A DNA stretch of 64,000 bases, taken from assembly GCF_001039355.2 (NCBI RefSeq), contig NW_019775659.1, positions 124,682 through 188,681 on the forward strand, given 5' to 3'. The number at the start of each line of letters is the position of its first letter. The first letter of the stretch is position 1. Shown one piece after another: positions 11,153-26,100 of the stretch. This DNA is from Lingula anatina (Eukaryota > Brachiopoda > Lingulata > Lingulida > Lingulidae). The translations under genes and the position numbers were made by a program. Below the pieces are notes generated by a model, which made no database searches, was not told the origin of the DNA, and saw only the letters and a program-made list of their open reading frames with translations.

Positions 11153-14100
11153 TTAAAAGATCTCGTCATCATCGTAGTCGTCATATCCGTTTTGCTTGAC
11201 CACCGGCTGGAGCTGGCGGACAGGTGAATGACCCCTGCCCTCAAAGAACCGAGAACCTTTGTCCAAAGCAGTCATCTGAAAAAGATATGAACTGCATTGT
11301 GCCTCTTTCTTTATAAAAATCCATCTGTTCAACAGAACTGTTTAAGTGGGACTTTATTTATCACATGGACAAAATAAAAAAATAGACTAAGTGTATAACT
11401 GTTAATTACAGAGGTTTAATAAAAAATGTCATAACCTTTAGATACGATTTTTGAAACTGAAGCATTAATTTATAATTACTGGCAGAAGCAAAGTAAGATA
11501 TTAAAAAATAATCATCTGATGATTAAAATGTCCCATTTGTCACATAAATAAAAATATCCTGATAAGCATTTTTCTAAATCTCATTTGTTAAAGGATTCAG
11601 TATTGATAAAGAAGCTACTGCATGTTAATAACAGATAGTAAGAAATAAATTGGCCTTCACACAGACAAACTTGCTTGGATTCAGTACTTACAGCGACAAG
11701 TTTGACTCCTGGAGAAAGCTCTGGGAATTTTGATTGCCTTTTCTCAAAGTGCATGCTTAGTTTCCTGGCAACCGAGGTGTGCATGTCATTGTCCAGCGCC
11801 GTGTCATCCTGCCAAATATGATTTACAATTGTCTATTAGAAGCAAGATCAGAAATAAATGGACACTTCTTTCAGTTAAAAATCTGATAACATTAACCAAA
11901 TATTTAAAGCAAAAACGGGAAAAATATAACATTTTATATTCTAAGACTTTGACGTCTTTACAAAAATGGCAAGAAGTCCCATGAATTACACAAAACAATA
12001 TAAGGTTTAAAATTATTTAAAATTAGTAAAAATATGCAATTTCCTGGGATTTTCACCAATTTTCAATTTATCACCAAAGTATGCTCTAATTCAACCAAAA
12101 CTGTTGAGAATATTAAAATCTGGTAAAATAGGAAACTTAGAACTCAAAACCTAAGCATATAGTTCAAATTTTGTCAATGAGTTTTGATATGATTGGGTAT
12201 ACCTTAGTGATAAAAGGAAATGTGTTGAAATTTTCAGAAAAATTTCATATTTGATATTTAAAAGTCTAATGCTCTTTGTGTAATCTTAACACTCACAGCA
12301 ACCCACGGGTGCTCCAACATCTGTGTTGCAGACATACGTGTCCCTGGGTCGACCTGTAGCAGACCCTCGATCAGGTCCTGAGCAGATTCTGATATGTCAT
12401 CCCAGTATGGAGACGGAAAGTCAAATGTCCCCTCCATTATCTTGTCAAACAACTCATCCTGGTCATTGGATTGACTGAAGAGAAAATATTTATACAAAAT
12501 AAATAGTTCATGTTCTTATATAATTATCTATCTATTCATGCATAAAATTTCAGCCAATGGGTTGTATAATAAACTTAAAACTTATCTATACAAAATTACA
12601 TACTATTGTGTACTAAGATATTTTTTTTAATTACTGAAAACACATTCAGCATTTACGCCTAGCAGTATAAACAAGGCAATGTGGAGTATGTCGCAGATGT
12701 CCTTTTTATGGTGACATCCTTTATCATTATTATCATCCCCTCGGCACTATAAAGATACCATTAGGCAGATAGAAAAGGAAGGAACAAAGACAATTAAAAC
12801 CAGTTGTGCAACATGACATGACACTGAATACTCAAGTGAGGTATAAATGCCAACTAAAGTTCATTAGTCATCAGTTACATGCATCAGCCTAGACAGTTAA
12901 TTATAATTGGTATAATATGCGATGACATCATTCCAGTGGATAAATTCTATCTGCGAGTATAAATTACTATTAGACAGCTGATACAAATACGAAACATTGT
13001 CTTGAACTTCTTTAAATTAAGGAAATCTTAGGTACAATTAATACTCAGGCAAATGTAACATGGTTTTAAAGATTATCATAATCATCATTCTTCTTCTTGT
13101 TATTCTTCCTCTTAGTAGTGGACAGAAGATGAGGAGGAGGAAGAGGAGGGGTATACATACCTGACAAAAGGTGGGAAACCACACAGCAGAATATAGGTGA
13201 TAACTCCAGATGACCACATGTCAACCTTCAAGCCATAGCTGTAATGATTATACGACATATGGTAAATGTAAGAATTAAACAACTTACTCTTGGTGAAATG
13301 ACATCATTCACTGAAAACTGTAAATTGAGTTGCAAAATGCTACCTCCTCAACAATCTCATATACTGTACTAATTCTTGTTTTGTGAAAGAATAATTAAAA
13401 TTCATTTCAGACTGATCCACATACTTTTTAAATAAAATATATTCACTGCATATTTTATGAAGTGTTAAAGAAAAAAAAACACAGCACAAGTAACTGAAGG
13501 TTTTGCTTTTAAATTACCTTTTTCTATAAATTTTTTTAATAAACAAATTAAACCAAATTCAAACCATTAACAGGATCAAATTATGCTTTTAAATCAGTTA
13601 TAAACTTTAAGGTAATATTATATGGCCTACCCAGTCTCTGCCAGTATCTCTGGGGCTACATAAGTGGGGGTTCCGCATACTGTGTACTGCTTTCCCTTCA
13701 CAAATGTTGCCAGTCCAAAGTCTCCAAGTTTTAGCGATTTACTGCCATCTTCATGCTCAAATACCTGAAAGAGAGAGGGCAGAAATGATAAAATAGAAAT
13801 GGCATTCAGACTACAAGGCACTGTGAATTTATAACAAGACCAAAAAAAAAAAAAAAGCATAACAAAAATAGCATTACCCACACTACCTACTACAAGATAG
13901 TACCCTAGGTTCCGCTATCAATAATTCTGCAGATAAAAGTGACATCGAGCTGCTGAAATACAGATGTCTGAGAACCTCCACTTACCAGAAGATTTTCCAG
14001 CTTAATATCTCTGTGTACCACATTAAGAGAGTGGAGATACTTTAGGGCACTAGCTAGGTTGTACATCATCCCACTGGCATCACGTTCTGTGTACTTTGTG

Positions 14101-17100
14101 GCTGAGGATATGGCATCAAACAAATCACCACCCTATGTAAACAAAAACAGAATTCTCTAAGTCATATGAATTATATTTCAATTTGTTATTTTTATTGTGC
14201 ACTGTTACTCTACTTCAAAAATGTCACCTCTCTACAAGTACAATTCTTATTTTAGAAGTATATATATTCAATATATACATGTACATTATTTATCATCAAA
14301 TGTCTCATTCTATAATTTGGTGTGTAATTTATAATATATGCAGTTCTGTTCAAAACTAATTGAAAGAGCAAAAGTACAGATGAAGTCTCTAAAATCCTCT
14401 CAACATTGACAACTACACTTGCATGCATGTGCATTCATCCACGCTCAAGTTCGTGCTTACAAAATTGGAACATCTGCACATGAAATATATATATATATAT
14501 ATACACACACACTGTAATATACGTATACAAAGTCACACCTGCATTAATAATTCACTCATTTGGATAACCCGAGTAAACATAGGCAATCAGACATGCATGC
14601 ACAAATTCACTCATATGCTCACATACAAGAACACTCACGCAATCATACGAGCACGAAGACAGGGTCTGACACATAGACAAGCAGGCACAACATGACTAGT
14701 TCCTTTATTTGTGCCTACCCTGACTAGTTCCATGACCAGGTAAAGTTCTCTGTCTGTGCTATATTCCTCCAGCAGCTGAATGATGTTTGGGTGCTTCACA
14801 ATTCTCAGAATGGACACCTCGCTGTCAATCATTTGTTTCTGGAAAACAAAAAACTTTATATGAGCAAAAATGATCAGTAATAGTATCGGTTAACTATAAA
14901 CAAATCAAAAGCTTGGGGAATAGCAGAATTTTAAATCTTAAATATTCCAATAATTTGTATATATAGTCAGGATTGAAAGCATTATTCATACAGTATTTCT
15001 ACTAACATAAATCCATGTCAAAAAAATAAATGCCCCAAAAGAATGCCATGATATGATTGGCATCAAACAGTACTTTTCAGAAATAAAATATTTTGGTTCA
15101 TCTAGACATTCAGAAAATGTATGTGTATATATGTTTGCATCTGCTACATGCCAAGACAAACTAACACAATCGTTGAAACAATTGGTTTGTTTTCCAAAAA
15201 TGAACAGATTAACCATTGTGAGGACACTAAACATAGGAGCACTCAGAAGAACTATGAGACAAAACCTTAAGTTCATTACAGGCCTCATATTTTTTATGTC
15301 ACTAATGAAGGCTCAAAATCAAGTACAGCTATTTCATTTATAAGGCCTGATTAAAATTACATGTATATACTAAGTGACATTCATGCATCAGTTAAAGATA
15401 GCCTGCTGCTACATATGGCAAGATAAAATACCATTATTACAAAGCATCAGCACTGATGTTTTTGCCTTTGACATTTAACATTTATTTTCAGAATAATTTA
15501 TTGCAGCTGCATATTCCCCCTTTCAACCAATTTCTTGATTTCTTTAAAGGCCATGCTCATTAATCTATTGTATAACACAGGGCTATTAATAAAAGAAGAC
15601 TGATAATTTCCTGCAGTGTTTTAGGACCTAATAAAAACAACTATTACAGGCATGAAGGAAACTAATCAAGTTAGAAGTAAAGACATTTCTCTGTTACTTA
15701 ATTGCATGATTGTGCCTCTGCCATCAAAGGAGGTTGCTTTCATTGCCATTGGTTTGTCAATTTATTTTTCCTGAGAAGATATCCAAAACACTTCTACACA
15801 AGATTTGATGACATGTTCAAGATAGAAGTAATTCATTCAGGAGATAAAGAAATGATTACAGTTTCAAGTGAATCTTGGCCACCTAATATTAAAAGAAAAT
15901 ATTGTCTTTTTCCTCAATGGAGCTCTGTGCTCTTGGAGCTCACTTAAGAATTCCTACCAAGTAGAAAGCTATACTAGGGCAGCTATGTTCATCAAATGGA
16001 TTGTCCCACATTATTCATTTTTATTCCGATCAATACAATGACCTCAGAGGGTGATGAAAAAATCCTACGGCAATTACTCAATAAATCCCCGCAACATAAA
16101 TTAATTATTTTTCTAAAAAAATGTTTTGTAAGACTTAAAATACCAATTTCAAAGTTTTGTTAAGTTAATACCCATAAAGTCCATACCCATAAAAGTCCAT
16201 ACCCATAAAGCATAATAACATCACGATGGGGCTAATTAAATGAGATTTCATTACTGAAATGAGAAATCCATTTGTCTTTCTGAAATATACACTTTGCTGC
16301 TCTGAAAATGTTTTTATGCAAATCAATCACAAGGAGCTCTGCCAATAAAGTCAATTTAAGTATGTTTACACAAAAAAAATATTGCATTATGTCATGAATA
16401 GACCGAAATAAGTTTCAGACAGCATCCTGTATACATCAGCACATGAAAACCTATTTGAAACCTTCCCATAATAACATACTTATGTTTAATGGACAGGTAT
16501 GTTAATTGTTACAAAATGCTGAAAAACTGCTCAGTTACTTTCTTTTCATCTTGTACTAAATTATAATCCCCATGGTCTAAAGAGCATTAAGACAGGAACT
16601 GGACAATATCATGGACATTCCCTGGAGAAATTTGCAAGAATTTCACATTAGATTAACCACCAGAGAGTAAATTACAAGGATGATGGATATAATAGAGCAC
16701 TCTAACATTAGCTATTCTATGTAAAATTCCTTTATACTGCTAAACTCAGAATTATTACCACTCCAGTATTTCAGTGTCTCACATTAAGAAATCTTCATCA
16801 GAAATGAGAGCAGGGGTGTTATAGTAGCCTAAAGTGAAGAGTGCAATGACCCCCCCTCCCCCCCAAATAGTCTGTTACTAGTCTCCATAAAAACATCAAA
16901 CTAGTTCCATGTTAATATTAATATAATAAAAGCCTAGTTAAGAACATTTACGATTAATTTATACCACATGCATGCATTTTGTGTGTGTGTGTGTTTTCTA
17001 GTAAGTGCATTTTTTAAAAAGTCAATTTAAGAGAATGAGCTACTTTTTATATACAGTTATCAATGATGTGGAATATTTGAAACCACAAGAATTGGGGATT

Positions 17101-20100
17101 AAGTACTGCAGCAGATATGAAATATTATACCTCAAGGGTAAAATCGACCCAGCTAAATGAATGACTCACTTCAGTGACTCCATGTAAAACAGTATTGTGC
17201 AAACAAACCAAAAGAGAAAAGACCAATACAATGGCAATGAAGTCATGCATGTTCAAACTATAATATGAAGTGCTCAGAATAAAATGAACAACAATGGACA
17301 TTTCGTTCTCATGTTGATCACAATTATAAAAATTTGAAAAATGAAATACTGAATGTTGATATATACATTTGTAATCTGTTCTTTGTTTCTATTTTTACCT
17401 GCAGGAAATACAGATTTTTCAAATAAATCAGAACAAGAAGGACTAGGCTAAAGAAGAGTTTTTTTTTTTTTTTTTAAATTATCAGGATATGGGCACATCA
17501 GTCAATTATGGGGTTTTTGGCAATCATCATTCCCAAAAATTAAAAAAAAAGTCATGTTAATATACTTTTGACCTACCTTGGCCTTCACCTTGTTCTTGCT
17601 GATGATTTTCAAAGCATATTCCCTCTTGTTGTACCTAAAACCAAGAATGGATACTAAAAATGTAGAAAACCTGGAAATAATCAACTTTGTGATATAATTC
17701 ATATTACTTCACGTGATGAATCATTTTCTATTTTGAATAAATAAGTGTCTTTAATTGTTAATTTAATAAAAGTGATTCAAGGGCTAAACTAAAATTATCC
17801 TTGATATTTTTCCTATAGAAATAAAAATTAGGATCTGTAACTTCAAAATCTACACTCACTTCTCTGTGCACTCTTTGACAACTGCAAAATTTCCCTCGCC
17901 AATGACGTTGCCAATTCTGTATTTTTCCAGCAACTCCTCTGGGATGCCATTTTGTCCTGCAGGATAGAGAGCATTTTTACACCAACGCATATTGATTGTC
18001 AATAACACTTCATATCTCATGTTCATATCTCATGTTCGGCCAGGAGATGCATAACTATTATCCACTCATTCACTCAGAGTAATCTAGACATATTTTGTAC
18101 ATGTGCAAAAGGTGACTTCATTAAAGATAAGAACTGGACAATTTCATGGTCATTCCCTGGAGATCAAAATTTGCAAGAATTCCACATCAGACTTACAACC
18201 AGTGCATAGACTAAATTGATGATGGGTTGAGCAAACATCAGATATCACCCTCTAAAAATTTCATCAGTTTGATGATGATAGAGAAGAGAACCAGATGAGT
18301 ATCTCTGAAAGTAAGGGTGCCATCACAGTGCAATATACATACACAAACCACTGATTTCTGCAGACTTCCCACCTTAAAAATTACCATGCACATTCGGTAT
18401 ATATCAACGTGATAAAAAGTTAAAATATTTGGCACAATTAAAGGAGGACAAACAACAGCAAATTCAAAAGAAAAAAAAATATATGTAATTTGTTTCAATA
18501 CCAATTCCCAGCTGGAATGTCCTATGTTCAATAATGTTCCTATTAATTGAGGCTTAACAAAGTCATTTATCATATTTCTGAGACTGAAGAATATACTAGA
18601 TATGTTGGAATGAATCCAATATCCCATGTTCATCTACAGCCAAATTCAATATTTCAAAAAACATTTCCCTGCAGCTGTTGATTCAGATATTGACCATTTC
18701 CATTAATATTTCCAGTTGTATAATTTACCTCCATTTATTCCATTTGTCTTCAAGGATGGCTTGGCCTAGAAATTAAAAATTTAAATATAGTTTTCATCAA
18801 ACTGAAGATGAATTCAATTCAACTTATCTAAAGAATTAGAATATTTTTTTCATACTGATTGCCATATGTTTATCCCATAAATATTCTTCTATATATTTTT
18901 ATTCAGTTTATACTGCATGACATCACTATTAACTTAAATTTCAAGACTAATGTTTTTTATTGCAATTTTAGTGTGTGAAGGCACCAAGAAAGTAAAATTG
19001 CCAAGCAAATATATTTGTTTCCTAATTTTTTTACAAGCAAAATAAAATAATTATTGTTTTTGTTAAGGCTTATTAAATATTTTTACACTTAAAAAGAAAC
19101 TTACATTTCATTTTCATTTTCCCCATATAAAACTTACAACTTACACAGCGAGAGATATAAGAGAGGTGGTCAAATGATGTGGACAGTTAATGAAATATCA
19201 AACAACCTGATCTCTAAATCACCCTGAGTTTCAGAGGGCACTGAAACTCCTCACTTCTCTCTGCATGCCACAGGCATCTAAATCAAAATGAGCCCCTGGA
19301 AACGGCAGTGACATGCTGATAGAGGAGAGGTAAGTTCCTGGTCTTCTTTGAAACTCGGGGTGCTACTTAAATATGTCCTTGTAACTGAGCAAAACACGTT
19401 TACATTGGGCATGAAATTTGAAAAAAATTACTCACTGGCACAGGTGGCTTCTGTTTCCGCTGCATGACTGGAGAGCCAGCAGGACTAGAACGGAGGGTGT
19501 AACGAAGACCAGCTGAAACATTTAAGAGTACATTACCAATGAGACTGAGGGTAAGAATCAAAGAAAAACAGAAAAGTTCCGATACACCAAAAGTATTCAC
19601 CACTTTTGTGGTTAAAAGAGAGAGAGAGAGAGAGAGAGTCAGTTGAATAATTTAACAAAATGTTTTTAATGTCTTTCAGATGTTATTGTTTTGCATCTTT
19701 TTAAAATTCATATTCATTTTAACAGTGATCAAAAGACTAGTTCAGAATTAATTGCAAGTTGCCTGAAACACAGAACTATTTTCTGTTAAATTAAATCAAA
19801 ATAAAACTGTGCTATCAGGATTTAATGTATTATAATCTTGATTAAACATCTTACTTAAATTTACCTTCATTAACCTTTCCTGATGATGATGAAAGTGACC
19901 TTCGAGGTGTCCTTGGTGACCTTAAGGTCACGCGTTCCTTCTGCCTCACTGACCGATAGGCACTTACAAACTTCACCTCTGTAGAAAAAAAAACTTCAAG
20001 ATAATCAGTGGGGCCATAACTAGTTTTTTTACCTGACTTCTTCTTCAAAAAAGATTTGCCTTCAGTCTACTTTAAGTCCCCCTGTATCTCTTTACAGACA

Positions 20101-23100
20101 AAACACAAAGGCTCTATTCCCATAGATTTTAGATCGATCTATCCCTGCGGGGAGTCTCACTAGATTACTTTCAGATAATCCGACTTAAAAGTCCGTCCCG
20201 CCTACTACAAGCTGTAAGGGGATAATTAACTTTCGTGTCTGTCCGGCTGACAGCTATTTAGCGTGAACCCCCAGGGAGTTAGGTCGATCTAAAGTAGGTT
20301 TCAGGCTATTGGATCATTCATATATTCTTTTTCAGTTTGTTTTCTTGTACATCATTCCAAAGAATAATAATAAAAAATCCCACCAAATTCAGTATCTCAT
20401 TCTGAATAAACACAAAATAATCAAATGTGATATTTTGTTACAATGGCATATAATCATTTATATCATTACCACATCTACATACCATACATAATAGACAGAG
20501 AATTGTCTTTAAAACTGAGACAAAATCAATATTCATATTTTTTCGTGCACAGAAAAAAACTGGTACTCATGAAATATTTATCATTTAATGTAGTGTTAAG
20601 ACCTAGGCATCCAATTTAATAAAAATCAATGAAAAATCAGTAAAAAACGACTTATATTCTCATTAAGTATTCTGGCAGTCAAGTTGTTTTCTATAGAATG
20701 CATCAAACTGCATATCCTATTACAATCAGCGGTAAATAAGTTTCTAGTCTTGTTACATCCAATTATTATATGAATTAACCTTACATATCATGACGTGACA
20801 CTGTGGAGAAAATCTCTATGGGTTTGTTCACATGAGGCACAATTCCAACCACTCAAAACCGGTCTTGAGCCCCATATGACTAAATACCAGACTCACCCTT
20901 GAAAACAATATGTTTATAAACTTTCATGTTAGGCTGCCTACTTAAGACAAAAATATGAAAACAAAAGTATTGGACACTCTTTCCATATATACATGTAGCT
21001 TATTTGGTTAAAAGACTTCTTCTTGGTCCTAAAAATATTTTTAACTTAACACTTTAAAAATAGCTCAAAATTTAGGTATGACAAATACATTTGTTAGTGG
21101 TCAATCATTTATAGAGCTCTTAGATAAATATTATAGTGTATAGACTTTGCATAGTCAGCTTTCTGATTTTAGCAGCCGATATTTAGCCCAAAAATTTTAG
21201 ACTATGAAACAGCACCCCTAGTCTAAAATCAACTTTTAAGAACAGTCACTGCTGCGAACAGTCTTTATTAAGTGGTTAAAGAATCATCAGGGAAATAATT
21301 CTCTCAGTTGAGCACAGATGGTAAGCCTAGCTGAGGGTCCAACAAAAGAACAGATGTTAAGTTAGCTGAACATTGTGTGGTGTATTGTGTTGGGAAAGTT
21401 AAGCAGCAGGCAATGGGACCAATTTTGTTACTGGTTGATTAGATTAGGGAGTGACAATTGTAATAGAACTGTTTGTTAACATCATGGTGACAATAGGTAA
21501 GGTCATATGGAATCAAGTGGTAAAATGAATGTAAAGGAACAGAATATTTCTATCATTGATTTGTGCCACTGCATGCAAGCAATTTTCAGCCTTTCTGGTA
21601 AATGCACTATAATCAGTTTGTTTTGTTATAATAGTCTCTGTAGGGAGTTTTGGTTTAGAGAAAATCAAAGAAAAAAGACACCAAACTGTCATTTGTGTAC
21701 TAGTACCCAAATTTTCATATTACAACATATGACTTCCATACATATATATATGCATGTAATCTAAAAAACTGAACACAAACTAAATTTTGAATTTCAATTA
21801 TACCAAATTATTCAAAATCAATTTTAAAAACTTCTTTTAGATTAGAAAAAGAAATTACTTTGCCGACATCAAAAAAGCAATATTCCATAAGTATATTTAA
21901 TGCAACTTGAAGGAACACTCAATCAAACAGTTCTCACATGTTTAAGTCAGTTACCATGACAACTGATATCTTGATGTACTGCAATATGAAACCAAGTACA
22001 CTTCACTCAATCATTAAATCTTCCACAATCTGCAAAGATCATAGACTAAGAGAGTTATACCCAAAAGAAATCCATCCAAATAGTCATTACAAAAAGGCCC
22101 AACAAAGTTCTCCAATCACCGACTGTCACCTTAAAGAAGGCAATCTATGTGACAGTAATACAGTTAAATGTCACTTTGTCTCTGAATGTTTTTCTTTTTA
22201 TTAACATCTATATCATTATTACATTAAAGTACTTTATTTATGTTTTTTTAGCAAGCTGGCATTCTGACATTGTATTATTTATAGCTCAATAAACTATTAT
22301 AATTATTATTATAATTTATAATTATTAAAACACCCCTGATACAACAATATTAAGCCCCATTAACAATAAATATGTGGGTATCATGTATTCATTCACTGCA
22401 AATTTAGCCTCCTGTATAAAAATGAGAATAATAAGAGCCAATATCAGTAATATATATGCCATGATCAAATTGGCTGTCAGTCAACAAAGGTTAGTCTCAT
22501 TAGATTTGCAATTTTCTATTACCCAATCCAAATGCCAATGTTTTGTCAGCCCAAGAGAGTTATTCATTTTGTGATGTACGAGTAAACCTGAATGTCAAAA
22601 TCACCTGCTACAGAATGAAAAACCATCATCGTATCTGAAATATTGCCATTTCTTTGATAAAAATTGATTATGGTATTCAAAAATATCACTGAATTCTATG
22701 CCAACTGACTAAAACAAATGAAAGGCCTACAGTCAGTTACTCATAAATGATTCAAGTAAACAAAGTTCACATTTAATTCACAATCTTCTATTATCCGTTC
22801 TGAGATTTATTATTGGAAAATTCTGCCAGAGATTGGCAGACATACATGTCTTGGCAAAACATCATGGTGATATTTGTGCCGACAGCATTATCTGTCGAGT
22901 CATTACATTATGGTAAAGAAGCTGCTGCATAATTGGCTGCACAAAACACTTCCCTAGCTAAGTGCAGGACCAATATTGATTTTTTCATTCTCAAATTTCT
23001 GCTGCTGAGTAATACACAAAACAGGTTTTGGGAAATATGTGACAATAAATGCACAATTTTTTTTATTGAAATTTAAAAAATGTTGCTTTGACAAAAGCAA

Positions 23101-26100
23101 AATTTACATGTTGAAACATCAATATCATGTGATTATATGGAGATGTTTAGCTATCAAAAATCAGTTCAGAAACTAATCACTAAGTAAACAATGTTATTAT
23201 CATCACCATAGTGCCTTGGCATCACTTTGACGTTATTCAAAAGTAATATATGTGGATTGTAGGAAGAATTGTACTTCACCTACAAGATAATCAACATCTT
23301 GATTATTTTCTGACATTACATCCTAAAAGTGAGAACATAAAAATCTTAAAAACCTTGCACTTTTCTCCATCTCTGATATATACAGATAATTATGCACACA
23401 TCAAATTTTCCATCTTTTAATTATTCATAATCATTGTATTCTCCTTTTTGTTTAATTGTTTGTTCGTTTGCTTTAGCCAAAGCAATCACGGATTGCAATA
23501 ATTTGATGAAAACAGAGAAGCCAGTTCAATGACTAAATGTTGATCCCTGCATGATGATTAATTCACTGAGATGAATTAATTAAGCACTCATCAATCACAC
23601 ACACCATTATTATGAATTTAGTTTCAGTCTATACTGGGCTGTTTTTTCTTTGTAAGCCATTTAAACTTTTCAACAGCTTAGCTGACTGGCAGCTGCTGAA
23701 ACATTTAGTGATCCATATTCTTCTCTTTTTCAGGTGTGTTAAGTCTGATTTTCAATCCCTAATGATGATCAACTTCATTATTTTATAAGTTATATCATCT
23801 TAAGTTATTGGCAAAAGCAAGCCTTCTGACAAGAGCCATTTCTTTTGAGAACTTCTGAATCATCAACAATTGACTCTATAAGCTTTATTACACATAATTA
23901 TTTTTCAGAATAAAGATTAAATTATAATAAAAGAAACAATGAACATATTGTTGTTGGTATAAAAGCAGCCCATTACCCACACTACATTTTCTATCAATTC
24001 ATGCCAAAAACAACTCCAAAGCTAAATGTGAGATTTAAAAAAAAAAAAAAAAAAAGCTCAATATAAGGTACATTGTTCTGAGAAGCACAAGCTAATTTTC
24101 TCCTATCTGAAGTGATATTGTGTCTGGAGACTTCACAGAGCTTGCATGATTCAACCTGTCTGTATTTCAGTCAGTGGCAGAGAAATGGTTATTGATCCAT
24201 GCTTTGTTAATCACACGCAACTAGGATATCGCACTGTTCTCTAAACAGATCCATTGTATCTCTGTTGGCAGGCTATAAGCAATTCATTTATTACCTTACT
24301 GGGATTAAAATAAAATTTTTTCTGTGAATTCTTGTATATTATAATCCACCAAGGTTGATCATGCCCTCTGTAAGTGAGCATGCTAAATAAAATTAGATGT
24401 TTTATTGGTGCCATTGTTCTATATAAACATATGTAAAAATCTTTTCACTTTCAAATGCAGTTAAGTTTGAGAGATTATTGACAAATTAATACCTAGGCTG
24501 TTACGTAAGAAAGAGTCACCAAAACTGTACCCCTCCCCCCCCCNNNNNNNNNNNNNNNNNNNNNNNNNNNNNNNNNNNNNNNNNNNNNNNNNNNNNNNNN
24601 NNNNNNNNNNNNNNNNNNNNNNNNNNNNNNNNNNNNNNNNNNNNNNNNNNNNNNNNNNNNNNNNNNNNNNNNNNNNNNNNNNNNNNNNNNNNNNNNNNNN
24701 NNNNNNNNNNNNNNNNNNNAATCTGAAAAGGGCCTTAGCCTTCATATCTATGTCAGTAATCATAAGTTAGTTTCTGAAACACAACCACTTACCATTGTCA
24801 TCCAGGTCAAAGTCATCCATGGAGTATCGCTCTGGTCCATAGGCCAGGAACACACTGTCATCTTTGAATAAGTCAGACAAATTAGTCACCTGGAGGTATA
24901 TAAAATGGAAAATAAAAACTCATTAAGATGCTTCATAATTGTGCTTTGAGTAAATTTTTTGAAAGATCTCATATTTGACAGCTATATGCATTTGTGACTA
25001 TTTCATGCATTACTTAGGACAGACTCCCGTTGTTTACAAGAGTTACGTAATTACGTAATTTTATTGTTCATATGATGTTACAAAATAGATCTACCCATAT
25101 AGATACTACTGTCATGTTGCCAATTACAACATCTAGACCACAAAAATGTTTTTCTTTTTATGGCTTTCTATCTTCTTCTATTTCACTGACTGAATCAACA
25201 TTTTCATTATCATCACTGAGGGAAATCCCTAGCTATAGGTACAGATTGGTGTTCTGTGGATAAAATCATTATCAGACCACTTGCAGAGAGTACAAGTACT
25301 TAGGGATATCTTTCTCCACCAGAGAAACACTGGTCTTAAAAGTGGCACTAAGTTAGGTCAACCTTTCTCTACTGGAAATAAGCCTTTAGGAGGTACTGAA
25401 TAAAGTCGACCCATCTGCAATGGTGACAGGCCTTCAGCATAACTTTTTACAAAGAACTTCTTTCATTTAATATTTATGACAATGCTTTAAATGCATGTGA
25501 AATATTAATCAAAAAGATTTAACATTGTATCATAATATAAATCAATTTAAAGATCAAAAGGATGCAAAGATAATAATTGCAAAATGAGTCCAAAATCCAG
25601 GATAAAGCTTCGATTCCAGATGAGGCACTTGACATGATGTCAATGCAGATTCAAACTGTTATTTTTTATGATTAATATCATGATAAAAGAAACTAAGTTA
25701 AGAACAAAGACAGCACTCGAGGCTCATCCAAACTCCAAGAGAACAAAGAGTATTGATGTCACCCCAGAACTATACAAACATCTGTGAATCACTGTCTGGT
25801 GGATCAACCTGCCGTATTTGATCATCAAATACAGACAGTCATGCCTTGTGATGGAAGTTCAAACACAGACATTGACTTCATTTTATCCCCAATTACTTCC
25901 ATAACTGTACAACTTCCCATTAATGCTGATTAGTTTTCATTTTAGACAATTCCAGGATCAATATGTTATGCATTTCTTCAAATAAAATACAGGCTTTTAA
26001 GGCAAGTTGTTTAAAGCAAGAATATGTAGGTGTATTGATTTAGATTTATCATAACAAAAATCAATGAAATGTTGTCTTTACAGAAATCATATTTCAGCCA

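Larger units (their letters stand above)
19979..24792 (-). other. DCLK intron between DCX2-end exon and linker exon
   Basis: 4.8 kb of AT-rich intron. Contents: MITE family 2 copy 1 near its left end, an assembly gap (24544-24719) preceded by a poly-C run, and poly-A tracts such as about 24036-24055. No exon, RNA gene or transposase remnant was recognised in the rest. Confidence 0.6.

Noticed and set aside
24461-24763. 100-aa ORF in a DCLK intron
   Set aside because: Most of it is N; the ends are ordinary intron.
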